From: Auanema rhodensis
Lineage: Eukaryota; Nematoda; Chromadorea; Rhabditida; Rhabditidae
Direction: 5' to 3'
Length of the DNA: 64,000 nucleotides
Assembly (NCBI GenBank): GCA_964057225.1
Contig: OZ059899.1
Span: forward strand, 5,332,001 to 5,396,000
This document shows, one piece after another, positions 38,076 to 50,707 of the stretch. The notes beneath the pieces were generated by a model. It searched no databases and was not told the origin of the DNA. It saw only the letters and a list, made by a program, of their open reading frames with translations. Position 1 is the first letter of the stretch. Each line of letters begins with the position of its first letter. Both the position numbers and the translations under genes were made by a program.

Positions 38076-41000
38076 TTATCGAGCGTAAGAAAAGTATTGC
38101 TCATCACCCTCTCGACGACGTTCATAAAAGAACATGTAACCGTTTTTACCAGATTCTCGAAGAACAGTTTGTTCATCCACCTAAATGTCGAAATCAATAT
38201 ATTGAATATCATGTACTGTAGTTGACCTCCTTGATATGAATATCATCACAATGCAACCAGACTCCTAGATCACTCTCATAGCAAAAGCTTGTATAATGAC
38301 CTTAAATGAAGAAAGTAAAAAAACCAAATTCAGCTTGTAAGAACCTGAACCAGTTCCTGAACCCAAATGAGACACTACAGATACTAGTGTATAAACAGGA
38401 TCATCGTCTTTAGTGTATTCATAGGGTAATTCCGGGAAATAATCGTATTCACTATTGCTTTCGATACCCTCTTCATCATCATGATCAGATGCAGAATCAG
38501 TTTTTTTCCGCCTTGCAATAGTACCAGAATGTTCTAGATACCAGGACTGAAAGCAATGATAAAGATACATAAAACGAGATAAACAAAGTTAAAGCTGTTA
38601 ATACCTGAACTGTTGACAACTTATCACCATCGTAGCACACCCGAGGTGCATAAGCTGGGGCAAAATGTACATTACTATCATTGTAAATGTAAATAGCTCC
38701 TCTTGTCCTGATCATTTCATTTATGATCTCATCATCATGCTTAATTCCTAAAAAAGCAATTTTTAACAGAAGATATCAAATAAAATTCAAACTTTCTATG
38801 AAATTTCCCTTTTCGTGTTTAAACAATGGTCGAAATACTTGCCATTTGTCCAAATAAGAATATATAACACATCTTGAAAAACGATATAATAGTAACAATA
38901 GCTAATGGCTTTCTTACTGCATCAGCGTTGCTGCAGCAGAAATTTCCACATTTGTTCCCCAGATACTATCTTGTCTCATGGTTCTGAATCAAATACATAT
39001 AAAAAAATAAAAATGTTTATATTACTGAATATAATGATCCATATCACTTTCGTCAGCAGGCAAATGACCGGAAAATTCCTCCTTATGAAGTTCCATAAAG
39101 TCACAGATCTGAAAAAAAAAATTAAAAAAAAAAAAAGAGTTAGATTGTTACGGATTGTCGGATAAGCTGAAATCCCTTTTCACTACCACCAAAAATGTAC
39201 CAACTTAAGCATCGAAAGAGACAATTTCCATCTCCATCAACATTTCTAGTGTGCGGTTTCTCATTTAATGGGATAACACAATCTTTCATTAAGTTGGAAT
39301 GAATCCAAGCTCTCCTATATTTAAATAATATTATTTTGAAAAATGAAACTTTAATACATCTCTTCTTTGTCGCATACAGGTTTTCTCTCGGGAGAGAAAA
39401 GAGCTTGTAATTCCAGGGTAACTTCTGATTTCAACGGTTTGAAATATATCCGCTTCTTCTAAATTATTTGCAGATTAAACTTATTAATTGAATGATATCA
39501 ACTTCTTCACAAGATACAGATGTAGATGAGCATGGAAGAATAGAGGTATTGATACTTAACTTAAATTAATAAAAAATAAATAATAATTGAATCAAAACCT
39601 GTCATGTCTTATTGGTGTAGGAATATCAGAGCAGCCGGAACTATCCGGCACACAATCTTCCTAAATTAAAAAAGAGGTTGAATATAATACGTTTACTTTT
39701 CTTACATCATAACTATTTTCCTTTCTTCTCTTACATGGTATCTCATCATCATCATTCTATAAAGAATTATATAGGCTATGAGTTACTTTTTAAAAAAAAA
39801 CCTCTAGAAAAGCTCCTCCTCGTTGTAAAATAGGTGAACGCTTATCAGATAAAAGAATATTTTCATGCCTCGAAGGTATAATATTGCTATTCATCTATGG
39901 AGGAGAATATAGGTCAAAAAGCAAAATATAAAATTGATAGTACCTGTAAAGTTGGTGAGAAGGAGTTCTCTTTCACTATCCTCTGAGATTTTATATTAGA
40001 ACTACGTAAAGGTCCTAAAAATAACAAAACAATAAATCCATATACATAAAATATATTAACCAGTCTTGATGTTTTTTCTTGGAGATTCTGAGGCATCTCT
40101 TTAAAAATTTAATAATAAGTAAAAGAAAATGAAATTGCGATTAGAGGTACCTGATTGTACGACAGAACTGTACTGTTTCATCAGCTTTTGAGTTTGACCC
40201 ATGACAAATATTTTTCAAGTAAATCTCCCTATTAACCTGGAAACGTAAACAATATGGTTTCAACCCGAATAAATAAAAATACTCGAATTGCTTTGGTTAG
40301 TTTTTCAGCACCTTCACTTTTGTACTCATATCGACGTACAGTTACTGCTAGGTATCTTAAAACTATATTGAAACGGTAGTAAAAAAGGAAAAAAATACGT
40401 TGGAATCTTTTTCAAAGACACCAGAAGCCCAGTTAATCGAGAATTTTCATTACAGCTCTCACAGTCTAATTTAACTTTCTCCTTCTCGAAAAATTTTTCC
40501 ACAAGGTTCTGCATGGTAGGCTTCCGTCCTCTAAAATAGAGTAAAGAAGTAAATACTAGTAAGTTCGAATCAACTCACATAGCTGAAACAGTTAGAATGT
40601 TTTCTGGCTCGCATTTGTTTCTTGTAGCACCACATTTACAGGATATTCTTAAAAAAATAGTTAATAAGCAATCTACAAAAAATTATATTTACAATTTATT
40701 ATTTTCTAACCGAAAAAGATCAGCGGGGTTATCAATATTTTCTTGACTCTAAATAAAACAAATAATATTTTTTTTTGATATGAATATAACCTTGTCAATA
40801 GCAATAATTTTTGTTTGCATATAATCTAGTAAATTGTTTAAAAATTCAGAAGCATCCTATAAAGATAATTTTAAACAAACATTATTTTCAAAGAAAAAGG
40901 CAAGTATAAAAACCTGTTGATCATAACTTGCGAAATGCTTTCCAAGATCATTTCCACAACGTGCACGAAAATTGTTTAAACTCTGGAATATACGAAGTAA

Positions 41001-42511
41001 GTATATATGAAAATAGAAAGGCATACATCAAAACTTAAAGTTTTAGGATTAAAATTTGACCGATATCCAAAAGATAAGTGTTTTAATATTTTGTCAAGGC
41101 ATCTAGAAAACATAGTTTCAGTGAATCAAGACATTGTGAAGATTTTACATTAATAAATCCAATTCCTTCGCCGTTTTCGATTCGCATCTTCCAGCTAATG
41201 TTGTTTTAGTTATACGAAATAGTCTTCAACAAAATGTTACAAAAAGGGAAATGTTTGATATATGTTTACCGTTTACGAAATCGATCAAGACATGATAAAG
41301 CTTGTAAAGTTGCATTAATATAACAAGAGTTTCCCACATTTCGCAAGCTGAAAGAGGTTTTATATTAACCTTCACGAACAAACTAACGATTTATAAGAAT
41401 AGCGGTTATTGGCAATAATGTCATCATAATCTTGGTCAGCATCAAGCTCAACAAGTTCAATGTCTTTAGTTTGACTCCGTAAATTTGAACTAGGAGATGA
41501 AATCAGAGAACGTCGCGATCTTGTGGATTGCGATTTTGGTGTCATATCTAGGTTATCAAATGCCGATGAACTCGATGCGACAAGTGGAGAAGCATTTGAG
41601 AATCCGGTAGTTTTACTTGAGCTAGGTCTACTCTCATTAGCAAGTTGAGATAGCGTAGGCTGAACTGATTTATGAAAAATACTTGAACATTTAATATTAC
41701 CCTAGATCCACTGGGTGAAGTCAAAACTTTTTCGTTTGCCATCTGAGTCAGAGAAGTCTATAAATACAAAAACATTTTGATTGGTGAAATAAAGGCTTAC
41801 CCTATTCGAACTGAGGGGAACAGCTTTAAATTGCGTTCGCTAAAATTTTAATAGAATGAAGAAGTAAAATTGTACTTACTGTTTTGGAAGTTGGTGTTCT
41901 CGGAAAGTTCTGAAAAAAAAGTAAAATCATGGAAGAAATTTTAAGGAAGACATACCAAACTGGAAGCGGAGGGAGAACTTCCATAAAAAGAACTAACTTG
42001 GTGGTGTACATCCGATTTCTCCGTAGGGGAGCTGACCTTTTTGCTCTGTAACATTCCTTTCCTGGATTCCCCTATATTACCAAATAGTTGAAAATTGAAT
42101 GTATTAAAAATTACGTTTAAACATTTTTTTCAAGCAAGCAGCAGTTCTTTCATATTCAGTTGTTGATATATAAGATAGACATATCGAAACATATCTGAAA
42201 AAAAAATAGCATATTTACGTTTATGAAAATATGCGAACGCCTCATGACAATCAACAAAATCGAGATTAATTCTTCGCCTGGCCTTGTTTAGTTGAAAAAG
42301 CTCTGTCGGATATTTGAAATCATTATCATGGAAAATCTCTGAGCGATCTCCAATCTAGATTGCATATATAAATTACTAAATCATATTGAAAACATACCGT
42401 CATTTGCATGCAATTATCAAAAAAGGTTAGATACCCTTTTTTATCAATGTTACATTTTGATTTTGTTTTCAAACTTATACTCGTGTGATGTGCAAGAGCA
42501 GCATCGTGCAT
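38076..42511 (-). CDS. duo: Deubiquitylase with an OTU domain nested in a USP domain, PH-like N-terminus
   Basis: This is a predicted ubiquitin-specific protease carrying a second protease domain. My model has 33 short exons from 42511 to 38076 and closes in frame at 989 residues. Residues 1-103 resemble the PH-like domain of USP37. The USP Cys box is LRNVGNSCYINATLQAL (Cys283), followed by QQDASEFL (373-380), zinc-ligand-like cysteines in SCKCG and LDCESC, and LAVTVRRYEY (the LxxHLKRF position). An OTU domain at about residues 705-850 then interrupts the fold, with DGDGNCLFRCLSWYIFGG (Cys716), SIWGTNVEISAAATLM and NVHFAPAY (His843). The USP His box GSGTGSGHYTSFCYE (His932) and LHCDDIHIKEVDE (Asp949/950) follow. 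Nematodes are known to have USP+OTU proteins (C. elegans DUO genes, from memory). The ATG is three bases after TTCAG. Donors at 38226 (GTCAAC) and 42238 (GTTCGC) are weak. Confidence 0.88.
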
Positions 42512-42705
42512 GATCTGAAGTTGTGAATGAAAAAAACTCGTCTAAAGATTGGAAAAACGAGATATGTATTTGAAAACGAGTGCAAGAAACACATAATTGA
42601 AAGTTAGATATACTATTATTATTATTATTATTATTTGAAAGTCGTGAAATAAAACAATTCTAGTTCATGCAATTAATAGATAGAATATCTTCTCTACATG
42701 TAGAG

Positions 42706-45700
42706 CTAACACGGTTCAGGCTCCGTCATTGTTTTTACATACCTGAAACCGTAATTATAACCTAATTATTTAAAACTACTTACCTCTGCAGTGATTCTAC
42801 AAATTCCGAATAACTCCGATAGAAGATAGATCGCTCTCGTATCCACTTCGAAACTCTAGTTGAAGATTGTCCTCCTATATGTAAAACATACGCAACAAGT
42901 CGGAAGTTCAATTTAAACCTGTGGGATTAACTTGATTTCTTAATCTAGAATCCAGCATGATTAGAGCGGACCAATCATTCTTATGTCGAAGACCACTTAA
43001 CCATTTTTCTTATAACTATTTTATAATATAATCTAACCGTCCTAATGCCTGATTTAGTGCTCTATACGCTTGTGTATGATACCACTGATCGCCATTTAAA
43101 ATTCGGGTATTTGCTAATTGAGCTCTTTCCGAGTTATACTTTTTTTTCTCTTTAACCTTAACGTTTTTCATATTTTGAATCTCGATTTCACGAAACATTC
43201 AAGTTACCACTCCCTCGCCAATATACGGATATGGTATTCCAATTGATAAAACAACTCTAGCCAAATCATCAGCAAAATCAATGCCTTCCGATATCTAACA
43301 TTAAAAAAAATAAAACTATAAAAGATAAATGTATCACTTTTCCCCTAAAAACAGCAAACATTATTGCACCATCCACGCTTGCTCCAAATTTGTGAGGATC
43401 CTTGATAGCTGCCGTATAGTTATCCATCACAGCAGCTAAATCTGAAGATCTTCGAGGCTCCTCCAAAATAACCTTAAAAAAATATTTAGTTAGAAATACT
43501 TTAAATTAAACCTTTTTTTTCTGAATTCTTTTATCCACTCCCAAGACTTTCATTTTTTGCATAATATCACTTAATGTTCTGTAACTAGGTAGGAAAACCA
43601 AAACTCCCTTCGGAACAAGCTCAGTAATATTTCTGAAAAATGCCTTCATATATTATAAAAGATTAATTATTGAAAATACTCAATGACGTCAACAATGGCC
43701 TGAATAACTGCAGGTTGGCTTAAATTGGTAGCAGTTGCAGCTATTTCCGTACCATTCGGACCCTTCAAATGTTATTGATCAAAAAAAAATTTATCTGCCT
43801 GTTTCTATACAATAGGCAAAATAGCGGCAAAAATATTTTTATCCTCGATGACTTGACGACCTTCCACTTGAATACTAAAATCCATTCCAAGTTCAGTTTG
43901 CAATGTTTCTGTAGGGCAAAGAGTACCAGAGGCTAGAATCACCGAGCGACTTTCTCGAAAAGCATCCATGAAAGTCTTAAATTTGATATGAACCGCTGGT
44001 ACAGATTAAAGGATACTCACAATTTCGGGACTCATACACCAAAAAGAAAAAGAAGATTTCATACCACTAACTATGGGTCTTAATCCCAGCGGACCAGTGG
44101 TTGAGTCTAGCCAAGGTGAGTCAGGCGCTTCATTATATTTACTATTTTTTGGTCCCTTTAAAACTACAGTAAGATTTTTCATAACTCGAAATTATACTTG
44201 AGAGCTAGAAATTTCATGTTGAGCATACGAATTATTGTGATTTACGGCCTCAAGTAATATATTCAATCTAAAATTTATGTTAACAAAACTGTAATTAATA
44301 TGATGCAAACCTATAGCATGTTTGATAGTCAGGCTTACTGAAAAACGTTTGGAAATACATCCATTTCTCAACTAATACAATAGCAACTCCTGACGGCTTC
44401 AAGTGATCGATTCCAGCATTAGCTGTAGGATCTTCATTCTGACCAGTAAAGGAGTTGAAACAATCCTAAATATTTGCAAAATACAGAACATTGAAAAGGT
44501 GAAATAAAACCATTATCATTTCATACTCGGGTGAAGATTGGGCAACCAGTAAAGGAGGAGCACATTTGAAAGAAACTAATGAATCTTTTAGAACAGCCCA
44601 TGAACTAAGCAAGAAGGTTGTGGAGAAACTCTCTCAATTGATCTTACTCTGTTTTCTGCCTTGATTTATTGAAATCCTGCTTTTCTTGTAATACAGGGAA
44701 AGCTCTCTGCGTGAACCATTCTCGAATGTTGGTTACTAATTTCACTAACTTTAAAAGAATGAGCAAAGAGAAACTTTTTAAATGTATACCACTCCATATG
44801 ATTTACTGAATTCAATGAGTTTAGCTTTAACCGTTTCATCCTCTGGCTTCGTAGCGGTAAAGCTCATAAGACTCTCGTGTACATCCTGCTCTTAATTTTT
44901 AGACATACTGTATGTTTGAGAGGTTGTGTGTGAAAACTCAAACCTTTCTGTTTTAGTGACGCCAGAGCGTCTCCGATTTCCTTCTCATAAAACGTAAAAG
45001 AAGCAGAATCTCTACATGTATCTTCAATATTATGAGCTTCATCTAATAATATGATGCTATTTTTTAAAATTACATCAGAAGAATGACGAATTATAGGGTC
45101 TGAGAGCGAATATCAAATATTATAACAACTACAATACTAACCTACTAAATAACTGAAAGGGCAAAATATCAAATCGGCATCCTGAGTTAAAATTCGAGTA
45201 GAAGCGAAATACGGACATAATGAAGGGCTTTCCTCTTTTAGAACTGATACTAAATCTTCTATATCGAATACCGTCGGACCCTTAACATTTTTATTATTAT
45301 AGATTTTAACAGAATATGTTGTAATTTTCAAGAGTTTATGAGGCATACCGTTTGCTCAATATGAGACCTCATAGGTTTAGGTTGATCCATTTTGAAAGTT
45401 CGAATATTAGATTTATGCATACATCCTGGCTGAATTAAATGAAACTTCTTTTCGTACTAACAATTTCTTTACTACCCCGTTATTTGATAAAGTTTCTTTG
45501 CATTTTGCAGTTAAATCATAAGAATTTCGTACACTTTCGTTTATACAGGATTGTTCCCGACTTGCTAGAATAGTATGTCTGTAAAAATAAACTGCTTAAA
45601 ATAAACAAAAAGGCCTCCACTTCACAATTCCTGCGTATGGAAGTCTTGAAAACTCTTTAACAACCTGCCCTATCTGCTTATGAGTCCGGGTCCCATAATA

Positions 45701-46588
45701 TATTCGAACACGACTGAAATAAAATGATAAAGATGGAAAAGAAACTAGAATATTCGTAACATACGGAAGACAAGAACACTCCAGTTTTTTAGCTTCACCC
45801 ATAGACCGCATGATTTTCACCTATAATTTCAATCAACTTTTATTGGAACCTAAGTCTTATGTAATTAACTTACTTTGTTCACCATAGGCGACGACATAAA
45901 ATCTTTTTCGAATTCGTCTTCATCTGAATAAATAATAATCTATTTGGATGAACTGTAGAGAGCTTTACGTGTATTGGGTGGTTTAACATTTTCATCATCA
46001 TCTAAAACTACTACATCCGAATCATTCAACGTTGTTGACATCAGAGACTCGTCGGCCGGTTCATATTCTTCCTCTAAAAGAAATGATTATCTTCTAAAAA
46101 AACCGTTGTACGCACGAAATTTATTGTCAACCCCATGAACCGGACAAGATGCCTTAGCTTCCTTTCTTTGCGTTTGATAGTTGACAATCCAGGCACAAGT
46201 TGAAGCAAGCAGGGCAAGAGTTTTTCCTAAGTGATGATTGAAATAGTTTACATAAGCAATTTTAACATATTTACCACTTCCAGTAGGACTTTCTGCGAGA
46301 ACGTTCTGTTTTTTATTTAAAGCTGTTAAAATTCGTGCTATAATCAACTTTTGTGATGGATATAGCTTAACCCCTTTTGGAAATTTAACCTGAATACCAC
46401 ATATAGGTAAAGAATCGAATATCGTATTGTCTACTTCACATCTAAATGATAATATTATAGTTGCAAAAACCAAAACTTAAAAAAAACCTAGGTCTTTTTC
46501 TTGTTTTGGTAGTTTTTTCCTTTTTCAGCTTCTGCCACCAACCCATACCCCTCTCTTTTCGGGATTTGGCTGATAGGGTTACACTCAT
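42706..46588 (-). CDS. dog-1: FANCJ/BRIP1-family Fe-S DNA helicase
   Basis: This is a superfamily 2 DNA helicase with an iron-sulphur cluster, orthologous to human FANCJ/BRIP1 and C. elegans DOG-1, which unwinds G-quadruplexes and acts in crosslink repair. My model has 26 exons from 46588 to 42706, giving 910 residues. Walker A is ESPTGSGKT (84-92) and motif II is DEAH (355-358). Fe-S ligand cysteines sit at 239, 254, 265 and 311, with spacing close to BRIP1. Family motifs include YYGTRTHKQIGQVVKE, LASGTLCP, VFLPSY, FRGKISEGIDFADD and QAYRALNQALGRGLRHKNDW. The ATG follows ATCCTAAG by eight bases. The intron at 43157-43207 must be removed because a TGA lies in frame within it. The gene lies 194 bp upstream of the deubiquitylase on the same strand and head-to-head with SMIM14. 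Confidence 0.95.
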
Positions 46589-47077
46589 TTGGCGATCTTA
46601 GGATAATTACCTAATTAACATCAAACATGACAACGTATATTATTTATACTCCCAAGAAAACCAACCAAGATCGAATATAAGAACATTTTAAGAAATATAT
46701 GCAACAATAAAAATATTCAACTTAATTAAGATGGCAGTCCCCTTAGTTTCAAGCCTAGATTTCAGCTTGAACTTTGAGTCACCCGTTTTCCCGCAATAAA
46801 CACTCGTTGACGTGAATCGTCTTGTTGGCGCATATCATGTTGACTCGACGTGTATTAAACAGCCTGGTAGCGGAGGGATGGGGCGTTTCTGCAATGCGAT
46901 GTAGTCGCATCGCGAACATTGATTTCCCGTCGCTTCACCCGTAAATCAGCTGGACGGCTTTCCTTTTCTATAAATATTTCGTTTGTTGTAATATTCCTTG
47001 GTATTCCTATATATATATATTCTAATATGCATATATTTTCCTTAAGCCATCAAAGATTTTTGATATTGTTTCCAGGT
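46589..47077. promoter_or_regulatory. Divergent promoter of dog-1 and SMIM14
   Basis: This 489-bp interval separates the start codons of two oppositely oriented genes, so it should contain both promoters. A GC-richer core at about 46,760-46,960 has an E2F-like TTTCCCGC at 46787-46794 and a hairpin-forming ATGCGA-TGTAG-TCGCAT at 46894-46910. TTTCCAG at 47069-47075, two bases before the SMIM14 ATG, is a probable trans-splice acceptor. The E2F reading is by consensus only. Confidence 0.5.
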
Positions 47078-47790
47078 ATGAGTGATCCGTGCCAGTGTAT
47101 TTTTGATCATGAAGCTGCCATGCGAAGACTGATCAACTGGGTAACTATTTTCATTTTAACATGTAATTAAAATATGTAATATTCTTATAAAAACTGGTAA
47201 AATTGAAAAACTTTCTTCTTCTCATGAAATTGGAAAAAATATTATCACGTATTGCTTTATTTTCCACATTTCTCATTTAAGAAAAAAATTGATTCAGGAT
47301 AGTTCTCACATTTTGTACACTGAGGTTTATTTAAAAATCGCGCAAGAAGCAGCTGTAATGCTTTTCTCTTATCATTAAATTATCTAATAATTTTCGATAA
47401 AGTATACCCAACGGTCGAAATATTCTTATGTTAGTAGAAAGTAAAACAAAAAATATAATAGCTTTTGAAAAGTATTATCTGATGATACATTTAAATGTTA
47501 TGAAATATCAAATTTTTTCAGCTGCGAGAGAATGGGGAAGAAACCAATACAGATTTGTTGCCAAATACTTCGGCACCCACTGAGACTAATACCTTTGTTA
47601 TGTGGACATTATTATGGGGAGTTATTGCACTTCTAATGTTTTTTAGTCGCCCTAACTCTCTTCGCTCACAACCTCGTGAACCTACTGGAAAGCCTGGGCC
47701 TAGAGATGACGACGTATGTTTCTACCTTATACATTTTAGAAATATTTAATTTTTCAGAATAATCCTCACCCACCTCCAGATGTTTTATAA
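47078..47790 (+). CDS. SMIM14: Small integral membrane protein 14
   Basis: This is a single-pass membrane protein of the SMIM14 family; the mammalian protein is in the endoplasmic reticulum and has no firmly known molecular role. Three exons, 47078-47140, 47522-47713 and 47758-47790, give 95 residues, close to the 99 of human SMIM14. Family features are the N-terminal CQCIFDHEAAMRRLINWLRE block with paired cysteines, a transmembrane segment at about residues 43-58 (MWTLLWGVIALLMFF), then RPNSLR and a Pro-rich cytosolic tail PRDDDNNPHPPPDVL. The ATG lies two bases after TTTCCAG. The gene is divergent from dog-1. Confidence 0.93.
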
Positions 47791-48098
47791 AAGCCGCTAT
47801 CAGTCTAAAAATGTCATTGATTTTATTCCTTCTAGGATACAAAACCAGACTTTCTATAGGGCGCAAATGTACATAGTGTATGATGCATTAACTTTTTTTG
47901 AAGCTTTCCTACTGGTATTTATATCTCTGTCTCTATTCAACTTTAACAATTTTATCCTATTGTGATCTTGATGTTTCATCCTTTTTTTTTTCATCGCTAG
48001 TCTTGGGTATTTCTGAAGTACAGACCGGTGTTATAGTTACCGAAAAAAAATTTTCTTTCTGAAATATTAATTTAATACAAAGAGCAGATTACAGAAGA
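47791..48098. other. Convergent 3' region of SMIM14 and the phosphatase
   Basis: This 308-bp interval lies between the two stop codons and should hold both 3' untranslated regions. Nothing else is seen. Confidence 0.6.
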
Positions 48099-49484
48099 TC
48101 ATAAGAAGTAAGGAATGAGTAATTTTTCAGGCTTAGCACCGTCAGGTTCAGGAACACTTTCGAAGACAAGAGCCTCTTTGCTGCCTCCAGGGCCTAGAGC
48201 AAGAACAGCAGCAAGATTTCCACAACGGTAGCAATAGTTGGGAGCTGAACTTCGTATTTTTGAAAACTATTGCATTTCATATAAACATACCAGACCATAC
48301 GGTACATAGCTTGTCTTTGAACATATATTTTATGCCTTCGTCAACCAATTGGTGAGAGCGACATATTAAATCAAGAGCATTAGTTTCCAAAAAATTAGAG
48401 ACGACACTGTGTCCAAACAACTGTGTGAACAATGGGTAATAAAATATGAAATGCATATTATCACATACCCATCCAGCACCCCGCTGACTCATAACATAGC
48501 CCTCTATATCATCTTCGGGATCAGACCACATGATGTCACACAACGCGCCCTAAAAGGGGAAATTAATAAAATCCCTATTGTAGCCACAACTTTATTTGGA
48601 ATTTCGCCTGCTCTATCTAGGCTCAGCATTTTATCTAATGATTTAATTTCCGGCGATAATCCACCATGTACACACATGACTGAATCATCAATAACAGCAG
48701 CTATAGGAAGCATATCAAACACCTGAAAACAAGTTTAACTGACAGAAAAACAATATAATGATTACTTTACAAAACCACCGGTATACAAGAGTATGCCCAT
48801 ATTTGTTTTGGCATTCATCGTAGAACCCATAGACAGAAGAAATACGCCGTGACTCGTGGTTTCCTCGTAGTAAAGTTATGCGATCAGGATATCTCAAAAC
48901 GTTTGTTGATTTTATTTAAATCAAAAAGCGAACCTTAGAAGAAGAGTGAATAATAATGTACATGTTTCCAAACTGTGATGACCTCTATCAACATAATCAC
49001 CCATGAATATATATTTAGTATCAGGTAAAGCTCCACCTTAAATTTTTAAAAAGTACTAACTGTTTAGAATAAATAATTATTACCAATTTTGAATAATTCT
49101 AAAAGATCAAAAAATTGCCCGTGAATATCACCGCAAACAGTTACAGGAGTATCCACTCTAACAACATTCGGAAGCATAGCTAATTGAGCGATTAAACTAA
49201 GAAAGCAAGAGTAATATATATGAATTATACAAAAACACTTACACATTACATAGGGAAATTATCTCTTCCTCAGGAAGATATTTGCATTCTTTTGCTAACT
49301 CAACCCAGCGATCAGGATCTACTTTGCAATCCGTTCTTTAAGTGCGGCAAAATGTATGTTTTAGCTCTATTAGCACTTACTGTATTTTCAAATCATCAAT
49401 CATTGTTCCCAAGACATCGTCAGGAATGTTCCTATCAGCAGGCATGACATCATCTGTGAAATTGAGAGCAACATCAGTGCTCAT
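48099..49484 (-). CDS. pph-6: PP6-type protein serine/threonine phosphatase, catalytic subunit
   Basis: This is a catalytic subunit of the PP2A/PP4/PP6 group that hydrolyses phosphoserine/threonine with two metal ions. My nine-exon model on the minus strand is 49484-49381, 49335-49243, 49196-49084, 49036-48934, 48892-48766, 48722-48591, 48549-48469, 48420-48291 and 48244-48099, giving 342 residues. All signature motifs are present: [47 protein letters not shown] and [13 protein letters not shown]. The C-terminus YFL is the PP2A-group carboxymethylation tail. The start region [20 protein letters not shown] resembles PP6 more than PP4, but about 37 extra residues precede it. The start ATG lies five bases after CTATAG. 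It sits 210 bp downstream of GrpE on the same strand. PP6 versus PP4 is my judgement. Confidence 0.9.
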
Positions 49485-49694
49485 GTTTTCTATAGAAAAA
49501 TTCATAAAAATAAACGCATCATTTTAAAATATAAATTAGGGGTATACCAGAAAAAACCCAAATAATATATATTTACGATTTATATCTGAACCTAACCTAA
49601 ATGGAACAAAAAAGTCTAAGCGTCTTCAAACTAATCATAACAATTTAAAAATATAACAAAAAAAAAATAAGATCAAACTTCATCACAGTAATTT

Positions 49695-50707
49695 TTACTC
49701 TACAACTACTCCTACTTGAGCAGCACGAATTGGTCGTCCCTTTAAGGAATATCCAACTTTAGCAACGTGACCTATGCAGCCTGCTTCCACATTAGGCATC
49801 TAAACATAAACATAACAAATTATAAATTATATAAAACTTGCTTGAGCTTGAGGAAGTTGGAAAACAGCTTCATGCAGGTTGGGGTCAAACTTTTCGTCTT
49901 GTGGGTTAACAGATACCAGACCATGTTTTCCAAATGTTTTGTGCAATACCTAAACATTTTTTATATTGAAAAATCGATAAATTATCAACATACGGTCTTA
50001 GTCATGACGATTCCATCATGTAAATTCTTAAGTGATTTGTCTCCCTTTGCGAGATCTTCCTCTTTGATGGAAGAAACAGCTAAATCCATGATGTCCGCAA
50101 CCTGTTAAATTAAATGTTGTTCAATCAATAAAACTTTAATAAATAAAAGTTACCTCTAACAAATCTTTACAGAAGCCCTGAATGGCAAAAAGCTTAGCTT
50201 CCTCTACTAATCTATTTCCTCTAGTTCTAACGTTTTGTGTTTCTGCTAAAGAGCGCTGGTACTTGTCCTAAACAATAAAACATTTTTGATATCTAAAACT
50301 ATATTATTACTTTCCAGTCATTAGTTTCATTAATAAGAGCGTCGTATTCTTGAAGAAGTACATCAAAAGCTGGTTTTGGAACACTTTCTTCAGATACTAC
50401 TGTTTTAATGCTCTCTACATATTCAGCTCCTGAATGTGATACTTTGATGAAATGGTTAATCACAAAACACCACAAATAAAAAAATTCTAATTATTGCTTA
50501 CCAGAGAGACGTTTTCCATTCTTATTAATTTCAAATTTTACATCACTTTGTGATTCAGCTGATGAAGAACTAAATCTTAAAACAGTTGAACTTCTATAAT
50601 CAAAAATACAATAATGAAATAAGAAATAAAAAAAACCTGCTAGAAGAAGCAACGGAAATTCCGCTGCGAGCAGCACTCACTAATCTAGAAGTTTGGCGAG
50701 AAATCAT
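49695..50707 (-). CDS. GRPEL1: Mitochondrial GrpE co-chaperone
   Basis: This is the nucleotide-exchange factor of mitochondrial Hsp70, needed for protein import and folding in the matrix. My seven-exon model on the minus strand is 50707-50637, 50593-50502, 50429-50311, 50267-50154, 50101-49994, 49949-49842 and 49799-49695, giving 238 residues. The N-terminus MISRQTSRLVSAARSG is a basic, hydroxylated mitochondrial presequence. The GrpE coiled coil and body follow: WKDKYQRSLAETQNVRTRG, FCKDLLEVADIMDLAV, a conserved KTFGKHG, and the C-terminal VAKVGYSLKGRPIRAAQVGV. The last intron (49800-49841) uses a GC rather than GT donor, the only way to keep the frame. The gene is head-to-head with GTF2H2, 277 bp away. 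Confidence 0.95.

Noticed and set aside
40356-40398. Frameshift in the deubiquitylase between the LKKIPT and LAVTVRRY segments
   Set aside because: Using the TTTTAAG acceptor instead of the more obvious ATATAG restores the frame and gives the normal USP spacing, so no frameshift is needed.
42195-42238. Frameshift in the PH-like N-terminus of the deubiquitylase
   Set aside because: A GTTCGC donor ten bases inside the open frame plus the normal TTTCAG acceptor gives a continuous frame and a sensible PH C-terminal helix.
43157-43207. In-frame TGA in the dog-1 helicase suggesting a broken gene
   Set aside because: The stop lies within a 51-nt segment with GTAACT donor and TTAAG acceptor. Removing it restores the exact family spacing between IPYP and KKYN.
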